A stretch of 64,000 nucleotides of DNA from Polytrichum commune (Eukaryota > Streptophyta > Polytrichopsida > Polytrichales > Polytrichaceae). Position numbers and translations under genes: made by a program. How positions within the stretch are numbered: position 1 is the first letter of the stretch; each line of letters opens with the position of its first letter. Below the pieces are notes generated by a model. The model made no database searches and was not told the DNA's origin. It saw only the letters and a program-made list of their open reading frames with translations. The stretch lies in the NCBI GenBank assembly GCA_950295325.1, contig OX485804.1, positions 41,912,001 to 41,976,000 of the forward strand. Reading direction: 5' to 3'. This document shows positions 24,196 through 36,952 of the stretch, piece by piece.

Positions 24196-26881
24196 TCCTG
24201 CACCGAGCAATAAGTCGATAGAACCTTGTTAAGTTCGAAGCTAGTGAAATGCTACACTGATTATATCACGAAACTCTTACCATCCTCATCCGTGACGGCC
24301 CAAAATAATGATCAACTCACATATCAAAAACAACTTGAACAATTAGATTGCCTTCTCAGAGGCAAGTTCATTACGCATTTCTCATTACGCTATTTGTGCC
24401 ATTTGAACATTTCGATGGTTCTAACAATTCGACACATCGACTATTCAGCTAAGCCGGCACAGCTATATGCACATCAGGGTCACTAACTAGTACTCTTTGA
24501 GATTTCTGTGTTGCTTTGAGAGTTCCAGTCTCCAGAGGCGACTCGATTTGGCATGCAGGTATACTAGTAGCGTCAGTAATTCAGCACAAAGCCAGGTAAA
24601 GCTCGTCTGATGATATAGCACCGCAGAATAGGGGAGAAATTAATTTGAGACCATTTACTGAAAACTCCTGATCGCCTATCTCAATAGAAGAATTTTCCTG
24701 ACTTTGTAATTGTTGCGCACTCCAGTCCAGGTTTCATTTCAGTTATGTGCAAGAGATAATAAACTTGGAGAGATAATAAACTTGAAGGATAAAATGTCAA
24801 TTTATGCACGTACGAATACTGGACATGTTGGTTCACCTGATCATTTGTAAGTGTGTATACAAGTTTCACGTACACGTCATAGAAATTTCGACTTCAATTT
24901 GTATCAACAGACAGTAGGAGACATGTTGTCACATGCAAAGTGTGAAGTATACAAACTACTCCTATTAGTGTGGGTGGAAGTTTAGCGTGTACATAAGTAA
25001 CGTGGGCCACCGGGCTGGAAATAACGTGGGTCCAAGACCTCGGGCGTTCCTCTGTCTTCCCTCTCTTCCTTGAAACTTCCGACCAACAATTTACATAATT
25101 TTTCTAATTAAAAAAACATCATTAAAAAAAATATTCACCCACATTGATTTTCTAGAGAAAAAAAATCATGTGACCCACACTAATTTCAAACTAATTATTT
25201 GAGGTGGGTTGAAAATTACTGTAGGCAATAGAGAATTACTCCGACCCACAATAATAGGACTATTTGATATAGTTCCTAAAAGTATTAACAGTAATGTGAG
25301 GCTGGCTTGAATTTCTATGCACAAGGCCGTCAGACCTCCGTCAATGATAATTAAACTTGAAATGAAGCAGTAATTGAATACGAGAATCAGAATACTAATT
25401 GTGTAATACAGGGCTGTGTCCCACGAAAGAGGGAGAAAGGAACGAATAATTACCCAGACAGTGTTACAATTAGCCATTGACCATCCTGTAGTTTATTCTT
25501 TAGATGTCAGTAGGGTTCATATGTTCGCAAGAGTGTATCAGGGTGGAAAAGAATGAACCAGACCTACGAACTTGAGTCTTGGAAGGATCACTAGGAGAGG
25601 TAAGTATGAACACACACACTCGTATCATTTTGAATGTCTGCATGCATCCCTGTTGTAGATTGTTAATGATCTCTATTCATAGAGTGTAATCAAACCACAA
25701 TGTTCTAAACATAAAGGGGGAGATCCTGACCCGAAATCATGAGGTAATCAAACTGTAACGATTACGTAACGTGCATATGGGACACACAGGGCATATTTAA
25801 ATTTATCTCAGATCCACGGACCTGTAAAACCTCATAAGACGCCGCGCGTGAGACTGGAATCTCTATTTCTTCCACCTCGATTAAAACCACAACAGCCACA
25901 CCTGCAAGGGCTCGCTACTCGACAGAACCGATATCGACAATCCGGAAATGGCTCGCACTCTAACTTGCGATCGAACGCTAAACCCTTGCTGCAACTTAAC
26001 TTGAGCATGAGACCTGAAATTATAAAATGCACTGCCAGTACCTACTCGTTCACATCGGCAGGCACTTCCGTATTTCCCATTAGAGGAGAGAGAGAGAGAG
26101 GAGCCGATGGATAGAATGAATTACTGGTTGACGCTTCGACCGGCGAGAGAAGAAGCAGCCACAGAGAGACTGAAAAAAGTTTGCTCACGAAGTACCAAAA
26201 AGCATGATCAGACACATAAACAACCAAAAAGGGGGGGAAAAGAAGAAGCAAACAGTAAGACAAAAAGCGAAAGATCGTCGCACAGAGCCTAGCAGACTTA
26301 TAATGCATAAGTGCAACAGCGCTATACGGGGAAAAAAGAGAAACGCCCTCTCCTCGCCTTCATACTCGTGAGCAAATAAAATTAATAGAGCCTGACTGCC
26401 AATCCCTGATCAATCAACCGATGTATCACAACCCTTGCAATCGGACTCCGAAGTTCAGCCAGAGCATGAGGAACCAAATGAACTTCATGTGATCACATGG
26501 ACCAACTACAGCCATGCCAACATTCTATGAAGCTTGCCGGGTTGTAACATCTTTAATTCAGCAGACCACATTCAAAACACGTTCGCGTGGTTAATCCTCA
26601 CAAACGAGGGCCATTACATTATGCATAGCACCCGGCTAGCAGATTACGGACGAGGCCCCCAATTAGCGCGAAGTAAATGCAATGTGTAGAACTCTGATCA
26701 CGAGCAGACACGCATGCAGATAGACAGACCGACCGACCGACCGACCGGCAGCAGACGAGGAGAACTGATTTATTATAAGTCTTGATCTGTCCCTTACCAA
26801 TAAGCTACGCCTGTCAAGTTAGGCTGAACCGTGTCACCCCGAACACATTAACGAAAGTGCGATCTACGGCATGAGTTTAAA
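24196..26881. other. upstream region of the PHD-finger gene
   Basis: No coding frame of interest. The promoter and 5' UTR of the minus-strand PHD gene should lie in the lower part. Simple repeats are a (GA)n run at about 26084-26100 and (GACC)n at about 26727-26746. A 16-bp direct repeat GAGATAATAAACTTGG / GAGATAATAAACTTGA occurs at about 24751-24785. Confidence 0.45.
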
Positions 26882-27169
26882 ATGGCGACGTCGGTGGAGC
26901 AGGAAGGCTGCGGAAGTTCAGTAGTTGGCTGTGACGGTGGGGGAGAGAGGGAGAGAGAAAGCGAGCGAGCGAGCGAGCGAGAGAGGGAAAGCGAGCGAGA
27001 GAGAGAGAGAGAGAAAGCGAGAGAAAGAGGGAGACGGAGGGGGGAGGATGAACAAGAAGCTCCTAAAGCCGTGCCCCCCAAACTGTACGCATTTCGTAGA
27101 TTTGAGATTCAGGATACTTGTTGCCCTCCCACTCTGTTAAAACGTTCACACGTGGCATGCGCTGGTTAG
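26882..27169 (+). other. doubtful open frame built on a (GA)n microsatellite
   Basis: An ATG-initiated frame of 95 codons begins MATSVEQEGCGSSVVGCDGG, passes through a Ser/Glu/Arg run encoded by a GAGC/GA microsatellite (about 26939-27030), and ends with PPKLYAFRRFEIQDTCCPP. Local GC content is higher than in the surroundings, and the frame is divergent from the PHD gene. It could be the first exon of an unrecognised gene, but no second exon was found and no family was recognised. Treat as unproven. Confidence 0.15.
26939..27030 (+). repeat. (GAGC)n/(GA)n microsatellite
   Basis: Imperfect GAGA and GCGA repeats: GCGAGCGAGCGAGCGAGAGA followed by GAGAGAGAGAGAGAGAAAGC. Confidence 0.85.
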
Positions 27170-27439
27170 GTGGGCACCCCTCTTCGCTGAAATCTGATTG
27201 GCGGAGGATCTCATTACCCCTACACGTAGGTTCACACGTCCCCGAATGGGTGGGACTACTATACTGTTTAGTCTAATTAGTGTGGGTTACCAATTGGAGT
27301 TACCCAAACATTAGGAGCAACATGTAACTCCGAATGCTAAGCCACACTAATTAGACGAAACAATGTATTTGAAATGGACTCGCTCGGATGGTACAACTTG
27401 CTTTTAAAAGATTAGTTATGATGTCAAGGCAAGTTTGTT

Positions 27440-28310
27440 GTTTCTTTTTCTTTTTCCAAACGCGCGATTATGGTCACAAATTTTTCAATGATGGTTATGA
27501 AGTGTTCCCGTATTGCATTTTGCAGATCCATAATATTTATGGCCTTGTTGTTTGGATTCCCACTAATTTGTTGCACACTTGCACTTGGGCCTTGGCGTGT
27601 GATCATTGATTCTAGTTGGTTGGAAACCCTCTTCATTGGAATCTAGTTGGTGGAGGACCTTGTTATAACCCCTTACATGTAGGTCTAAATGTCCCAAAAT
27701 GGACGGTAGATCTTATTAAAAACAAAATTAATACTTTGACGGTTTGTTTTTCATTACTAGCCCCATTATGCTCACAAAATTTAGTCAATGATCATGGATT
27801 CCATTTCTCATGAACTCTTCGCGTCTCACATTTTTGTCACCGAGAATACTTTGTGGACCTTGTTGCTTGGACTTCCCATTTTGTTGCGTGCTTGCAAATG
27901 GCATGTGTGTGGATGGTTGGAAATTAAAGCCCTCTTCATTAGAACCTCTTGGCCTCTTCGTTGATTTAGAGCCTCAATACCCCCTTAATCGTCCAAAAAT
28001 GGGACCCTCTACTTCAAATGGATGGTATATTTTGTTAAAAAGAATGCATTAAATGCTTCAGCAATGACTACATTTTCAAGCACTTGTGGTCTTATCAAAC
28101 CTCACTCACAAAATTCCATCGAATTATAATAATGGACTTTGCTTCTCATGAAGTGTTCATGTCTCACAACACAAATGTCGGGATTAGAATCACTTCATGG
28201 CCAAGTTGTTGTTCGGCTTCCCCTACTCTATTATTGAAGGGCTTGCACTTGGCTTACAGGTCTACTTGTCAGCCCATAATTTAAGACCCTCAACTTTAAA
28301 TGGAAAGTTT
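27440..28310 (+). repeat. three degenerate tandem copies of about 310 bp
   Basis: The same order of landmarks recurs three times: (g/a)(g/c)TCACAAA(a/t)TT at about 27473, 27769 and 28108; then tcatgaa(g/c)t(g/c)ttc at about 27498 (diverged), 27807 and 28147; then ttgttg(t/c)ttggattccc or its variants at about 27546, 27863 and 28206; then a gtgca/gcttgca(c/a) block. The first two copies also share CCCTCTTCATT(g/a)GAA (27628 and 27931). The copies are well diverged, so the array is old. No open frame persists across copies. Confidence 0.5.
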
Positions 28311-28714
28311 TAACTTAAAATCTTACTACACAATACTGGGTAATTGTCAGCTACTTCGTTTCCCCCATGTTGTCGTGTAAATACACATTGCTACACATAA
28401 CACATTGAGGGAATTTATTTCCCCAACATATTAAGGGTGCACTTCATGTTTTGGCACATAACCAGTGATGTGGGTATTATTTGATGCACAACAGGGGTAT
28501 TATCTGGACATTTTATGAACATCGTATACACATGAAGAGATTTCTTTTAAAGCAAGGATGTGGGGACATGTGTTTGATGATTTCGTAAAACAAAATATGA
28601 TATATCTTGCATCATGATACCTTGGCCCTGGTTTGTGCACCTTGAAGTTATTATATACATATGCAAGGCACATATCTTATCCACACAATATTGATACCAA
28701 TCAAATATTGATAC

Positions 28715-28910
28715 TTGGTGGGTATGTCAAGGTGAGAGAATCTTTTGTATCCATGAGTTATTACTTGGGTCAATTACCATTCTAAACCATATTGACACTA
28801 GGGCAATTATGCCTAGGTATAAAGGTTCTTTGAACTGTCATGGTATATAGACCTGAACGGTATTAAAAAAAAACAAAATATTTTCAAATACCCCTTACCC
28901 TAGTATCCTA
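28715..28910 (+). repeat. dispersed repeat, direct partner at 48.7-48.8 kb
   Basis: Starts TATGTCAAGGTGAGAGAATC and continues through ttggg...tgacacta, cctaggtataaaggttctt, a ggtat(t/c)a(c/a) A-run and caaatac. The same order occurs at about 48668-48840. Part of an unidentified dispersed family; no ends were defined. Confidence 0.55.
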
Positions 28911-29006
28911 CATGTATAACAATATACGAAATCCTCATTAGAGATACCAGAATGATAAAGATTCCAGACCAACTTCTAGTACAAACACTTTTTTTTTTTT
29001 TAAGAA

Positions 29007-29011
29007 TATAC

Positions 29012-29098
<87 letters not shown>
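29007..29098 (+). repeat. (TA)n/(CATATA)n/(GT)n compound microsatellite
   Basis: Three blocks of ACATATATATATATATATAT type are followed by a (TG)n run to about 29097. Confidence 0.95.
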
Positions 29099-29099
<1 letters not shown>

Positions 29100-29467
29100 T
29101 TTGGTTTGATGAAACATGAAGATTGAATTCGTATATTTGCAATTTCGCTTATCCAAATGACGAACATGAGAGTTGAGCTTGCTATTATTGAACTTGACCC
29201 GATCGTTCCCCAAACTCAACCGGTTCATTTGTAACTAGCAGTCGGTTTTTACCATTCATTGCCCCAAGGCCCCCCTTACCTTACTACACTAATTATCCCA
29301 ACTAGCGCATGGTGGTACTACTCCCCGAAACATGCATTGTTTTGCCAACTCTCAAAACTAGTGAGGGCTAACTAAGTGATACTAAACTCATGAATACATC
29401 TTCATTTACCATACATTTCAAGATCATTAGCACATGCTCTAAGACATTCATAAAACGATTAAAAAAA

Positions 29468-30584
29468 TGCAAACACGTACTTGTCTCTCAATAGTGCCGA
29501 TACTTTCAATGAACAGTGCTACTATGAACAGTACTTTCAGTGAATAATGCCAAGATGAACAGTGCTTCCTAGACCTTTGGGTGGCACTAATTTCACAACG
29601 CAAAAAAAAATAGTATCACCTTCACTAATATCCCACATGCAATCACGTACTTGTCTCTCAATAGTGCCGATACTTTCAGTGAACAGTGCTACTATGAACA
29701 ACACTTTCAGTGAATAATGCCAAGATGAACAGTGCTTCCTAGACCTTTGGGTGGCACTAATTTCACAACGCAAAAATAATAGTATCACCTTCACTAATAT
29801 CCCGCACTCACTAATTGGAATAAATGCAAACACATACTTGTCTCTCAATAGTGCCGATACTTTCAGTGAACAGTGCTACTATGAACAACACTTTCAGTGA
29901 ATAATGCCAAGATGAACAGTGCTTCCTAGACCTTTGGGTGGCACTAATTTCACAACGCAAAAAAAAATTAGTATCACCTTCATTAATATTCTGCACTCAC
30001 TAATTGGAATAAATGCAAACACGTACTTGTCTCTCAATAGTGCCGATACTTTCAATGAACAGTGCTACTATGAACAACACTTTCAGTGAATAATGCCAAG
30101 ATGAACAGTGCTTCCTAGACCTTTGGGTGGCACTAATTTCACAACGCAAAAAAAAATTAGTATCACCTTCATTAATATCCTGCACTCACTAATTGGAATA
30201 AATGCAAACACATACTTGTCTCCAATAATTATGTCAATACTTTCAGTGAATACTGCTATTATGATTGCACTTTCAATGAATAGTGCCAAGATGAACAACG
30301 CTTCCTAGACCTTTTGGTGACACTAATTTCACAGCGCAAAGAAATGTAGAGTGTCACCTTCATCAATATCCTGCACTCACTAATTGGAATAAATGCAAAC
30401 ACATACTTGTCTCCAATAATTATGTCAATACTTTCAGTGAATACTGCTATTATGATTGCACTTTCAATGAATAGTGCCAAGATGAACAACGCTTCCTAGA
30501 CCTTTTGGTGACACTAATTTCACAGCGCAAAGAAATGTAGAGTGTCACCTTCATCAATATCCCGCACTCACTAATTGGAATAAT
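29468..30584 (+). repeat. satellite-like tandem array, 6 units of about 190 bp
   Basis: Units start with TGCAA(a/t)CAC(g/a)TACTTGTCT at 29468, 29638, 29825, 30014, 30203 and 30394, spaced 170, 187, 189, 189 and 191 bp. Units 1-4 form one subtype (tgccgatactttca(g/a)tgaac). Units 5-6 form another (ccaataattatgtcaatact; agaaatgtagagtgtcacc) and appear to differ from each other at about one base. Each unit holds two or three diverged copies of a sub-motif resembling ACTTTCAGTGAA(c/t)A(g/a)TGC. The minus strand stays open through parts of several units; this follows from the repetition and is not a gene. Confidence 0.95.
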
Positions 30585-30589
30585 CAATG

Positions 30590-31526
30590 TAGCAGGGCTA
30601 GAATAAGTTACAAAAAATAATGAAGTTAGGGGCAACATAGAATCCCCCCCACCCCCCCCTTTCCCCTTCCCTTCCCCTTCCCCCCTTTAGACTCGGTTAC
30701 TTGTTGGGACAGAATCCGGAAGCTCCTAGTAAGATCCACTCCGGGGGTGAAATAACTTGATGGGTCTGAGAGTCCATGATACCACCGCCTAACTTATTAT
30801 CCGGCTGCCATGCTGGTAGGTACGATCCGACGGCCCACAATCCCCCCGGTACGCCCACGTGGGGCAATCCGAACCGCCCATTCACTCCTCGTTTTCGAGC
30901 ACCCCCCCCCCATCATCACCGGGGGTGGCCTCGAGGGGGGCCTCCCCACAATTACGACCAACTTACCAAATTAGGACATAGAGAGAGAGAGAGAAGTCGA
31001 AGCTCTTCATCACATCATGAAGTGAAGCCTTTGGGCCTCGGTTATTTGTTTGTTATTTTGTTTGTTTGTTTGTTTGTTTATTTTGTTGTATTTTTCTAAG
31101 TATTGTTGGTTCCCTTTGGTCTCCGGATTCCGTGCACGTCATTTTGTGATGGTGGAGTAAAGATAAAGAGCCAATCACTATTATATTCGTTAATTAAAGA
31201 CTCTGGAAAGTCTCAAAATAAATGCAAATGGTTTAATCTCCAGTTCAATTTCTTATTGTGATGACATCATGTATTTGTGTCAAGTTGGTTAGTGTTGCTG
31301 ATGCAAATCATCGCTTTATTAAGTCATGTTGAATATTGATTTTTTTTTGTTTTTCTTTATTTGTTCTTTATTTGAAAACCACGCCCTTAAATGATCTCGA
31401 AATCATGAAAAACAAATTTATTATTAAATATAGTGATGCCATTGAAATATCTTAATTACTTATGGCATGATGATACGTACTTGATATGTGGACATGTGGT
31501 CGCATCGGCTACCGGTTTTGAACTAA
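30590..31526. other. intergenic DNA with C-rich and (TTTG)n tracts
   Basis: C-rich tract at about 30642-30688, a poly-C run near 30901, a (GA)n run near 30981 and a (TTTG)n tract at about 31045-31085. No gene recognised. Confidence 0.5.
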
Positions 31527-32664
31527 GGGCCACTTCCTCAGGGAGTGCACTATTCATTAAAACCAAGTATCACGTGCGTGCATGCCCCTTATTAAAATAC
31601 CCCTGTATACATTTTATTTTTGCTAAAATCAAGCAATATACTTACAAATCTCATTGCTTCAAAATACATTTCCATACGTACACAAGGGTCCAAAAACAAA
31701 TACAGAAATTGTATATAACATGTGTACAAATGTTTGGAAATGCAAAAATATGGCCCTATTATATGTATACTATCAAATCATGGATTTTTAGTTATAAAGT
31801 CGTTAATTACTTTTTCATCACTTGGTGTCTATTTCAGCATCATACGTCAAATTGGCCAAAGCAATAACCGTATCCAATTCTACCATAATATGATCTGTGA
31901 GATCATAACTCCAAATAAGGTTGTTACTTAGTGGATGAAAAAACGCATGATTCTTGGTCTAGGTCTAACTTGAACGCGTAAACGCGTAAACCCGTACTTT
32001 ACATATATTTTTCTATAGCCTTATCTCCAGCCTCATGTACATCTACTTCCTGCTTAATAGCAATATGTCTCTTGTACATACATTTTGTACATGCTTGTTC
32101 TAAATAATACCCCTTTTGTGCACGCACGTGTATATTTACAGTACTTGAACAGTGCACTCCCTGGGGCCACTTCACACACGAGCCCAAGAGCCGTGACCGT
32201 GAGATTGTGAGAGCCCAAAAGAAAAGTGTCCAAAGGCCGTCCCAAGACCCCTCCAACATCATGTCGTGTGGTCACGGGCCCTCCAGCGTAGTGTGAAGCC
32301 ATATGTGACCGGGCCCTCAACCAAATGCTATTTCAATGAATTTCTATTTATGCGGGTCTTCATGCATGGTAAGATGGAATAAACCAACGGTTGTGAGAGT
32401 TCGGAGTGCCATGGTCTCCCGGTTTTGTGTGAGACCGACCTCCAAGAGGTGGTGTTTGAAAATAGTCCAAGTGACCATGAAACATGGTCCATTTGATGCC
32501 ATGTAGGAATCCATGTAGACTTTACATCCATCTTGCATTCACATACTCCGTTGGTCCCTCAAGCAGAGTTTGAAGCGAACTTGGACCGGCTCCGCCTTTT
32601 CCACCAATGAGAGTGCTTGAAGTGTAATGGTCACGGGCTCTCGGTCTCGTGTGTGAAGTGGCCC
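31527..32664. mobile_element. family A MITE, copy 3, split by a nested MULE-like element
   Basis: Outer ends GGGCCACTTC (left) and GTGTGTGAAGTGGCCC (right) are flanked by TAA at 31524-31526 and 32665-32667. Removing the nested insert (628 bp) and its 9-bp duplication leaves 501 bp, against 499 bp for the intact copy at 1692-2190. Internal landmarks (ccgtgaccgtgagattgtga; ccatgtaggaatccatgtag; ccaccaatgagagtgcttga) confirm the relation. Confidence 0.85.
31537..32164. mobile_element. MULE-like non-autonomous element
   Basis: It is flanked by a 9-bp direct repeat GGCCACTTC (31528-31536 and 32165-32173), which is part of the host MITE's end, so the insertion is directly demonstrated. Inverted ends read CTCAGGGAGTGCACTATTCA on the left and CCAGGGAGTGCACTGTTCA on the minus strand at the right; imperfect similarity continues inward to CACGTGCGTGCA on both sides, giving long inverted ends of about 60 bp. 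A 9-bp duplication and long ends fit the Mutator superfamily. A hAT origin is less likely. No transposase is present. Confidence 0.75.
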
Positions 32665-32667
32665 TAA

Positions 32668-35600
32668 GGTGGGGTGGGTATGTGGGGTGGGCCACTCTTT
32701 TTAATTGGGCGCTTATATTTGAGTGGCATGTGATAAGGATATTGATAAGAACATGTGTAATAATGTGATTGGATTATGAGCTCAAATAGGGCTTTGGTTC
32801 ATGATATCTACCAAGGGAGGTGGTATAAGTTGCTCATTCAAAGTTTAATTGTAATCTCATTCCATTTCAATTTGACTATATTAATATTTGGCCCTGATTT
32901 AGAAGTTAATACAAATACAAATTTATTGAATTGAGGTTCTAGGAGGTTTCTCAACAATTTTACCCTCCCCGGATGGGCCATCAGTAGGTGTTATGAAACT
33001 TAACCCACGTCAGTCCCAGGGGCTGCACCTTTCATAACACATATGAATATACGTGAGTGCACAATAAGGGTATTAATTTGAACTTTTTCCGTACTACATA
33101 TCCATATGCTACACAAAGTGTAACTCGTAGTTATGTAAATGTAAGAAAGAGCTCTAGGAAATATACAACATTTGTACTTGTACGATGGTGTCAGTAGAAT
33201 TTGTGGGATAAGTATTTAATATTGGATGAAACTCGGATGAATGATTTTCTCACTTCCTTATCTCATCCATGCATATATGAAAGAGGCGGTATTAGGGTTT
33301 TGAAAGGGGGCGTTGAGCTGAGAACGTGGCCACTTCTTGATTAGGGTTGCAAGAAGAACGGGCCGTGCTTCTTTGTGGAGGTTGCTCAAAGGGGATGTCG
33401 ATTGTTCATGTGGGTGATTGATGCAAGTAGCGATTGTAGGCATGAGGTGACTTAGAAGTTAGGTCTTGTCACAAAGGCCAATAAAAAAAGTTTGTTGAAA
33501 TTGCAAAGGTGCTCAAAACTCCTCCTTTCCTTATTCGTTTTTTGTGTTTCACACTGCCCCTTCCTCCTTTTGGGTGCTCGTCACATTAGTGGTTTTTGTG
33601 TGTTTGATTGTTGTAGCAATAGGAGATGTTTATACAAAACTCTTTCATCAATTGAGTTCTTGGTTTTGAATAGAGGGCATAATGCTTGTCTTGTCTCCGA
33701 ATTAAGTTGTGGCTATCATTAAAGTATGCATTGTAGAGACAAATTAACAAGTGGAATTACAATGGGTCAAGCAACTTTCTTTTGTTCGAGATACTTTAGG
33801 TTTTGATTGCTACTAGAACTACAAGATGCAAGCAAGGAAAGTCTAGACAACAACAACACACTTGAAGCTAGAATTGTCAAGAAAGTGGTAGACCCAAAAA
33901 AAATCAAGTCCAATACAGGTTTGGTTTTTGGGGAGGGTTTATAATATGCTTAGAGAATTTAGAATCATTGGGTGGAGTATAGAGATGTAATTGACTTGAT
34001 AGACCGTCCATCAAACATGGAAATTAGCTTATGTTGGTATTAAAAAGGGACCAACAACAAGTGGACTTACGATCTTATTGATTATTTGATGAGAAACTTA
34101 GAAACAATAATTGCATTAGCTTCTATGGCATATACTATAGACTTAGGTGCTTATGGGTTACATCCGGGGGATGAAAATATCTTCAACAACTTTATTGATA
34201 AATGCTAGGGTTTTGTATTATACATATGATAGGGGTTGGTTGTTATTCAAAAGCACATTTGTATACTTATGCTATATATGAATGTAGATTTTTTATGTAT
34301 CCAAGTTGTCACTTGTATTTTTATCATTGAAATTGTACGTGTATTGCTTGATTTTACAAACCAACAAAATAATAAAAAATAATAACCATACATATATATA
34401 TATATAAGCATACAATAGTTTATATACATATACATTGTTCGACCCGGTATCATTCTTAAAAAATACTATGCATAGAAGCACTATCACTAAAAACATCAAC
34501 ACCATTCACAAATCATACTATTCATATTGGTAGTATTCGTTATTCATATTGGCACCAATATCTTACTATTTTCTAATGTTTTTCCCATGAAGTTATGATA
34601 ATGGAGGCCCATGTCAGATGATAAATATAGAATGAAACACAACCATGCAGCTAAATAATGTAATGTTGTGGCTATTGGTGAAAGACAAAGAGCCACATCT
34701 ACATACTCATGGCATGATAATACATAAACAATGTTCGCAACATGTGATTTCCATCGGAATGAGATCCTTGAACATAAAAAAATTCTACAAAATTCTAGAC
34801 AAATGTGCATAGTATTTCAAACCCAATGAATAGTACAGCAACTAATGGCCATTGGAGGACATTGGCTCACAACCACCCACAAGTCATCCGGATCCACCCA
34901 ATGGTCATTATCTAGTATAAACCAATTACAATGAGAAGAACATAACATTACTAAGCCTAGCATCTTAGCACCCTTTCTAAACGGAGATTATTGGCTCAAG
35001 GTACTTATTTGCAAACCCCATTTACCCTCCGATTCCAAATTTTGAGGCATGCCCTAATTCCCGGCCATCATTGTTGGCTACAGCTTGACATGCCTGGCAA
35101 GCGTGTCGCCCATACTTTGACATTAAATCACAATACAAATATGGAGAATCCTAAAAGGTTGGCTCAATAAGTTCTAGAAAGAGACCAAACTTGTTCATTT
35201 TGTAAGGGAGCCCCATCATAAAACGGGCATTATGCCCATTTTAGTCCTGACCCCACAGTGTAAGAGCATGATGTTGAGTAATATTATGAAGCTCCACCAT
35301 CATATCACAGTCTGGAATTCCTCCAAGTTCCTTCTCCAATGACTAGTCCATGAATTTCATTAGTATTGTTATTCTTGTTTGCATTATTACTATCGTCATT
35401 TCCCTTCTTCCTCTTCATATGTCATGCACATCATGTTATGAAGGTTAGCTAAAGACAAAGAGCCACATACACATAGTTTCCAAATGTATGTATTTGTGTA
35501 CTTGTGTATGTGTATTTATATGTTTAAGTAGGCATGTTCATTAAATTACTTATCAATTAGAATGAGAAGAAGCTCACCCAACACATCATGAATGGGGCTC

Positions 35601-36543
35601 CTTCATACAATTATTATTGATAATAATACTATTATCTTCCCCTTCACATTGGGCCATGCACATCATTTCATGAAGGTTAACTAGAGACAAACTTGAGCCA
35701 CATCTAAGTTACTTAAGGCATAGACATCACTTAGAGCAATGAAGCCTAATAAATTGCCTCTGCAAGAGAGTGGATTATGGATGAACAAAAACACACACCT
35801 CATCCAAATACATGCATGTTCATTCATAATCTAGTAACTACATCATCTGAAATTGTAATCCTAGAAAACCAAAAAATGGCTATATCATTCATTAAAAAAA
35901 TTAAATTTAAAAAAAACAAGGAATACACAACATGATCGTTATGGTTGTTATTGTTAGGTCGAATAGAACAATTTCTTTGCCATTGATAAAAACAAGTGGT
36001 TCACAACTAAGGTCATGGCCGCACCGCCAATTATCTTTAACCAATACTAAAGAGTGTTATGGAGAAGTGTTAGCTTAACTATTATCGCCTTTCATTTATG
36101 CGGCCACAATGTCACTTAACTTAGCTAAGCACATAAGTAACATAATCAGTCTAGTTAAGTTTAAGTCCTCCTCTCATGGACCGTTAGGGAGAGAGCTGGA
36201 ACTAGTGGTGCATTTCTTTATTTCATTTTAAAATACTCAGCAAATTGTGAGGCATTTTTATGTCTTTCAATTATAAATTCACTACTACAATCAGTCCACG
36301 CCAATAGGAAAAATATAAACTTCGTCAATTGTTCCATATTACTATATAGCATTAGTACATTCAAACTCAACGGCAGTGCTTGAGAAGGTCAACTCCTATA
36401 TCCTTAGTTATTGTTAGCTCTAGTTGAGTCCAGTGTGGCCGTAGAGTTTTTTCAATTTTACATAACTAGCCCTTCATCAGCAGTGCAACTGGGGTCTAAC
36501 ATAGTCTCACATAGCATGACCACCTCACCTACACATCGATAAT
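32668..36543. other. AT-rich intergenic DNA, no gene seen
   Basis: At about 32690-32790 there is a family B fragment (ttatatttgagtggcatgtg; gtgattggattatgagctca). Two related blocks at about 35417-35475 and 35652-35710 share catgcacatcat...catgaaggtta(g/a)ct and gagccacat; a third, shorter match (aaagacaaagagccacatct) lies near 34681. No coding frame with family resemblance was found. Confidence 0.45.
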
Positions 36544-36952
36544 CTACACTAAATATGATATTTAGTATCAACAAATCTTGTTGTCTTGCTCAATACTAAT
36601 TGTAAACCGCGGTATAGTGTCACTAACACTAAATATTAACCCAACATTATTTGTCATTCCTTGTAAAAGTATAAATGTATAATCCCCCTTTTTTGGGGGG
36701 GGGGGAATTATACATTTGCGATGTTGCAATTACTATCACTTACCACGTGATTTCTCATCCAGCTTTCAATCATCCATGACAAATATTTCATCACAAGTTG
36801 CTGACAAGAGAAGGTAGGGGTTTGGCCAATGGATGAACTCATCCACCATCCAATGACAATATTTTGTTCACTTATTCATAAGAAGTTTCATCTTAAAAGT
36901 TACCGTAATGACATTAAATACCATATGACACTAAATATCATATTTAGTGTAG
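36544..36952. mobile_element. CACTA-like TIR element with palindromic ends
   Basis: The left end CTACACTAAATATGATATTT and the right end, reading CTACACTAAATATGATATTT on the minus strand, bound 409 bp. Each end is itself palindromic around ACTAAATATGATATTTAGT. The CACTA...TAGTG termini suggest the CACTA superfamily; no clean 3-bp duplication was seen. A poly-C/poly-G tract sits at about 36684-36706. The internal block ttgtcttgctcaatactaat, then tgtaaacc, then tgtcattccttg(t) recurs on the minus strand at about 54115-53990. Confidence 0.65.

Noticed and set aside
28980-29100. CRISPR-like regular repeats.
   Set aside because: This is a compound TA/GT microsatellite without spacers, and the genome is eukaryotic.
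29537-30489. Several minus-strand open frames of 60-103 codons with shared sequence such as RCEISATQRSRKHCSS.
   Set aside because: They are repeated translations of the tandem satellite unit, without independent coding evidence.
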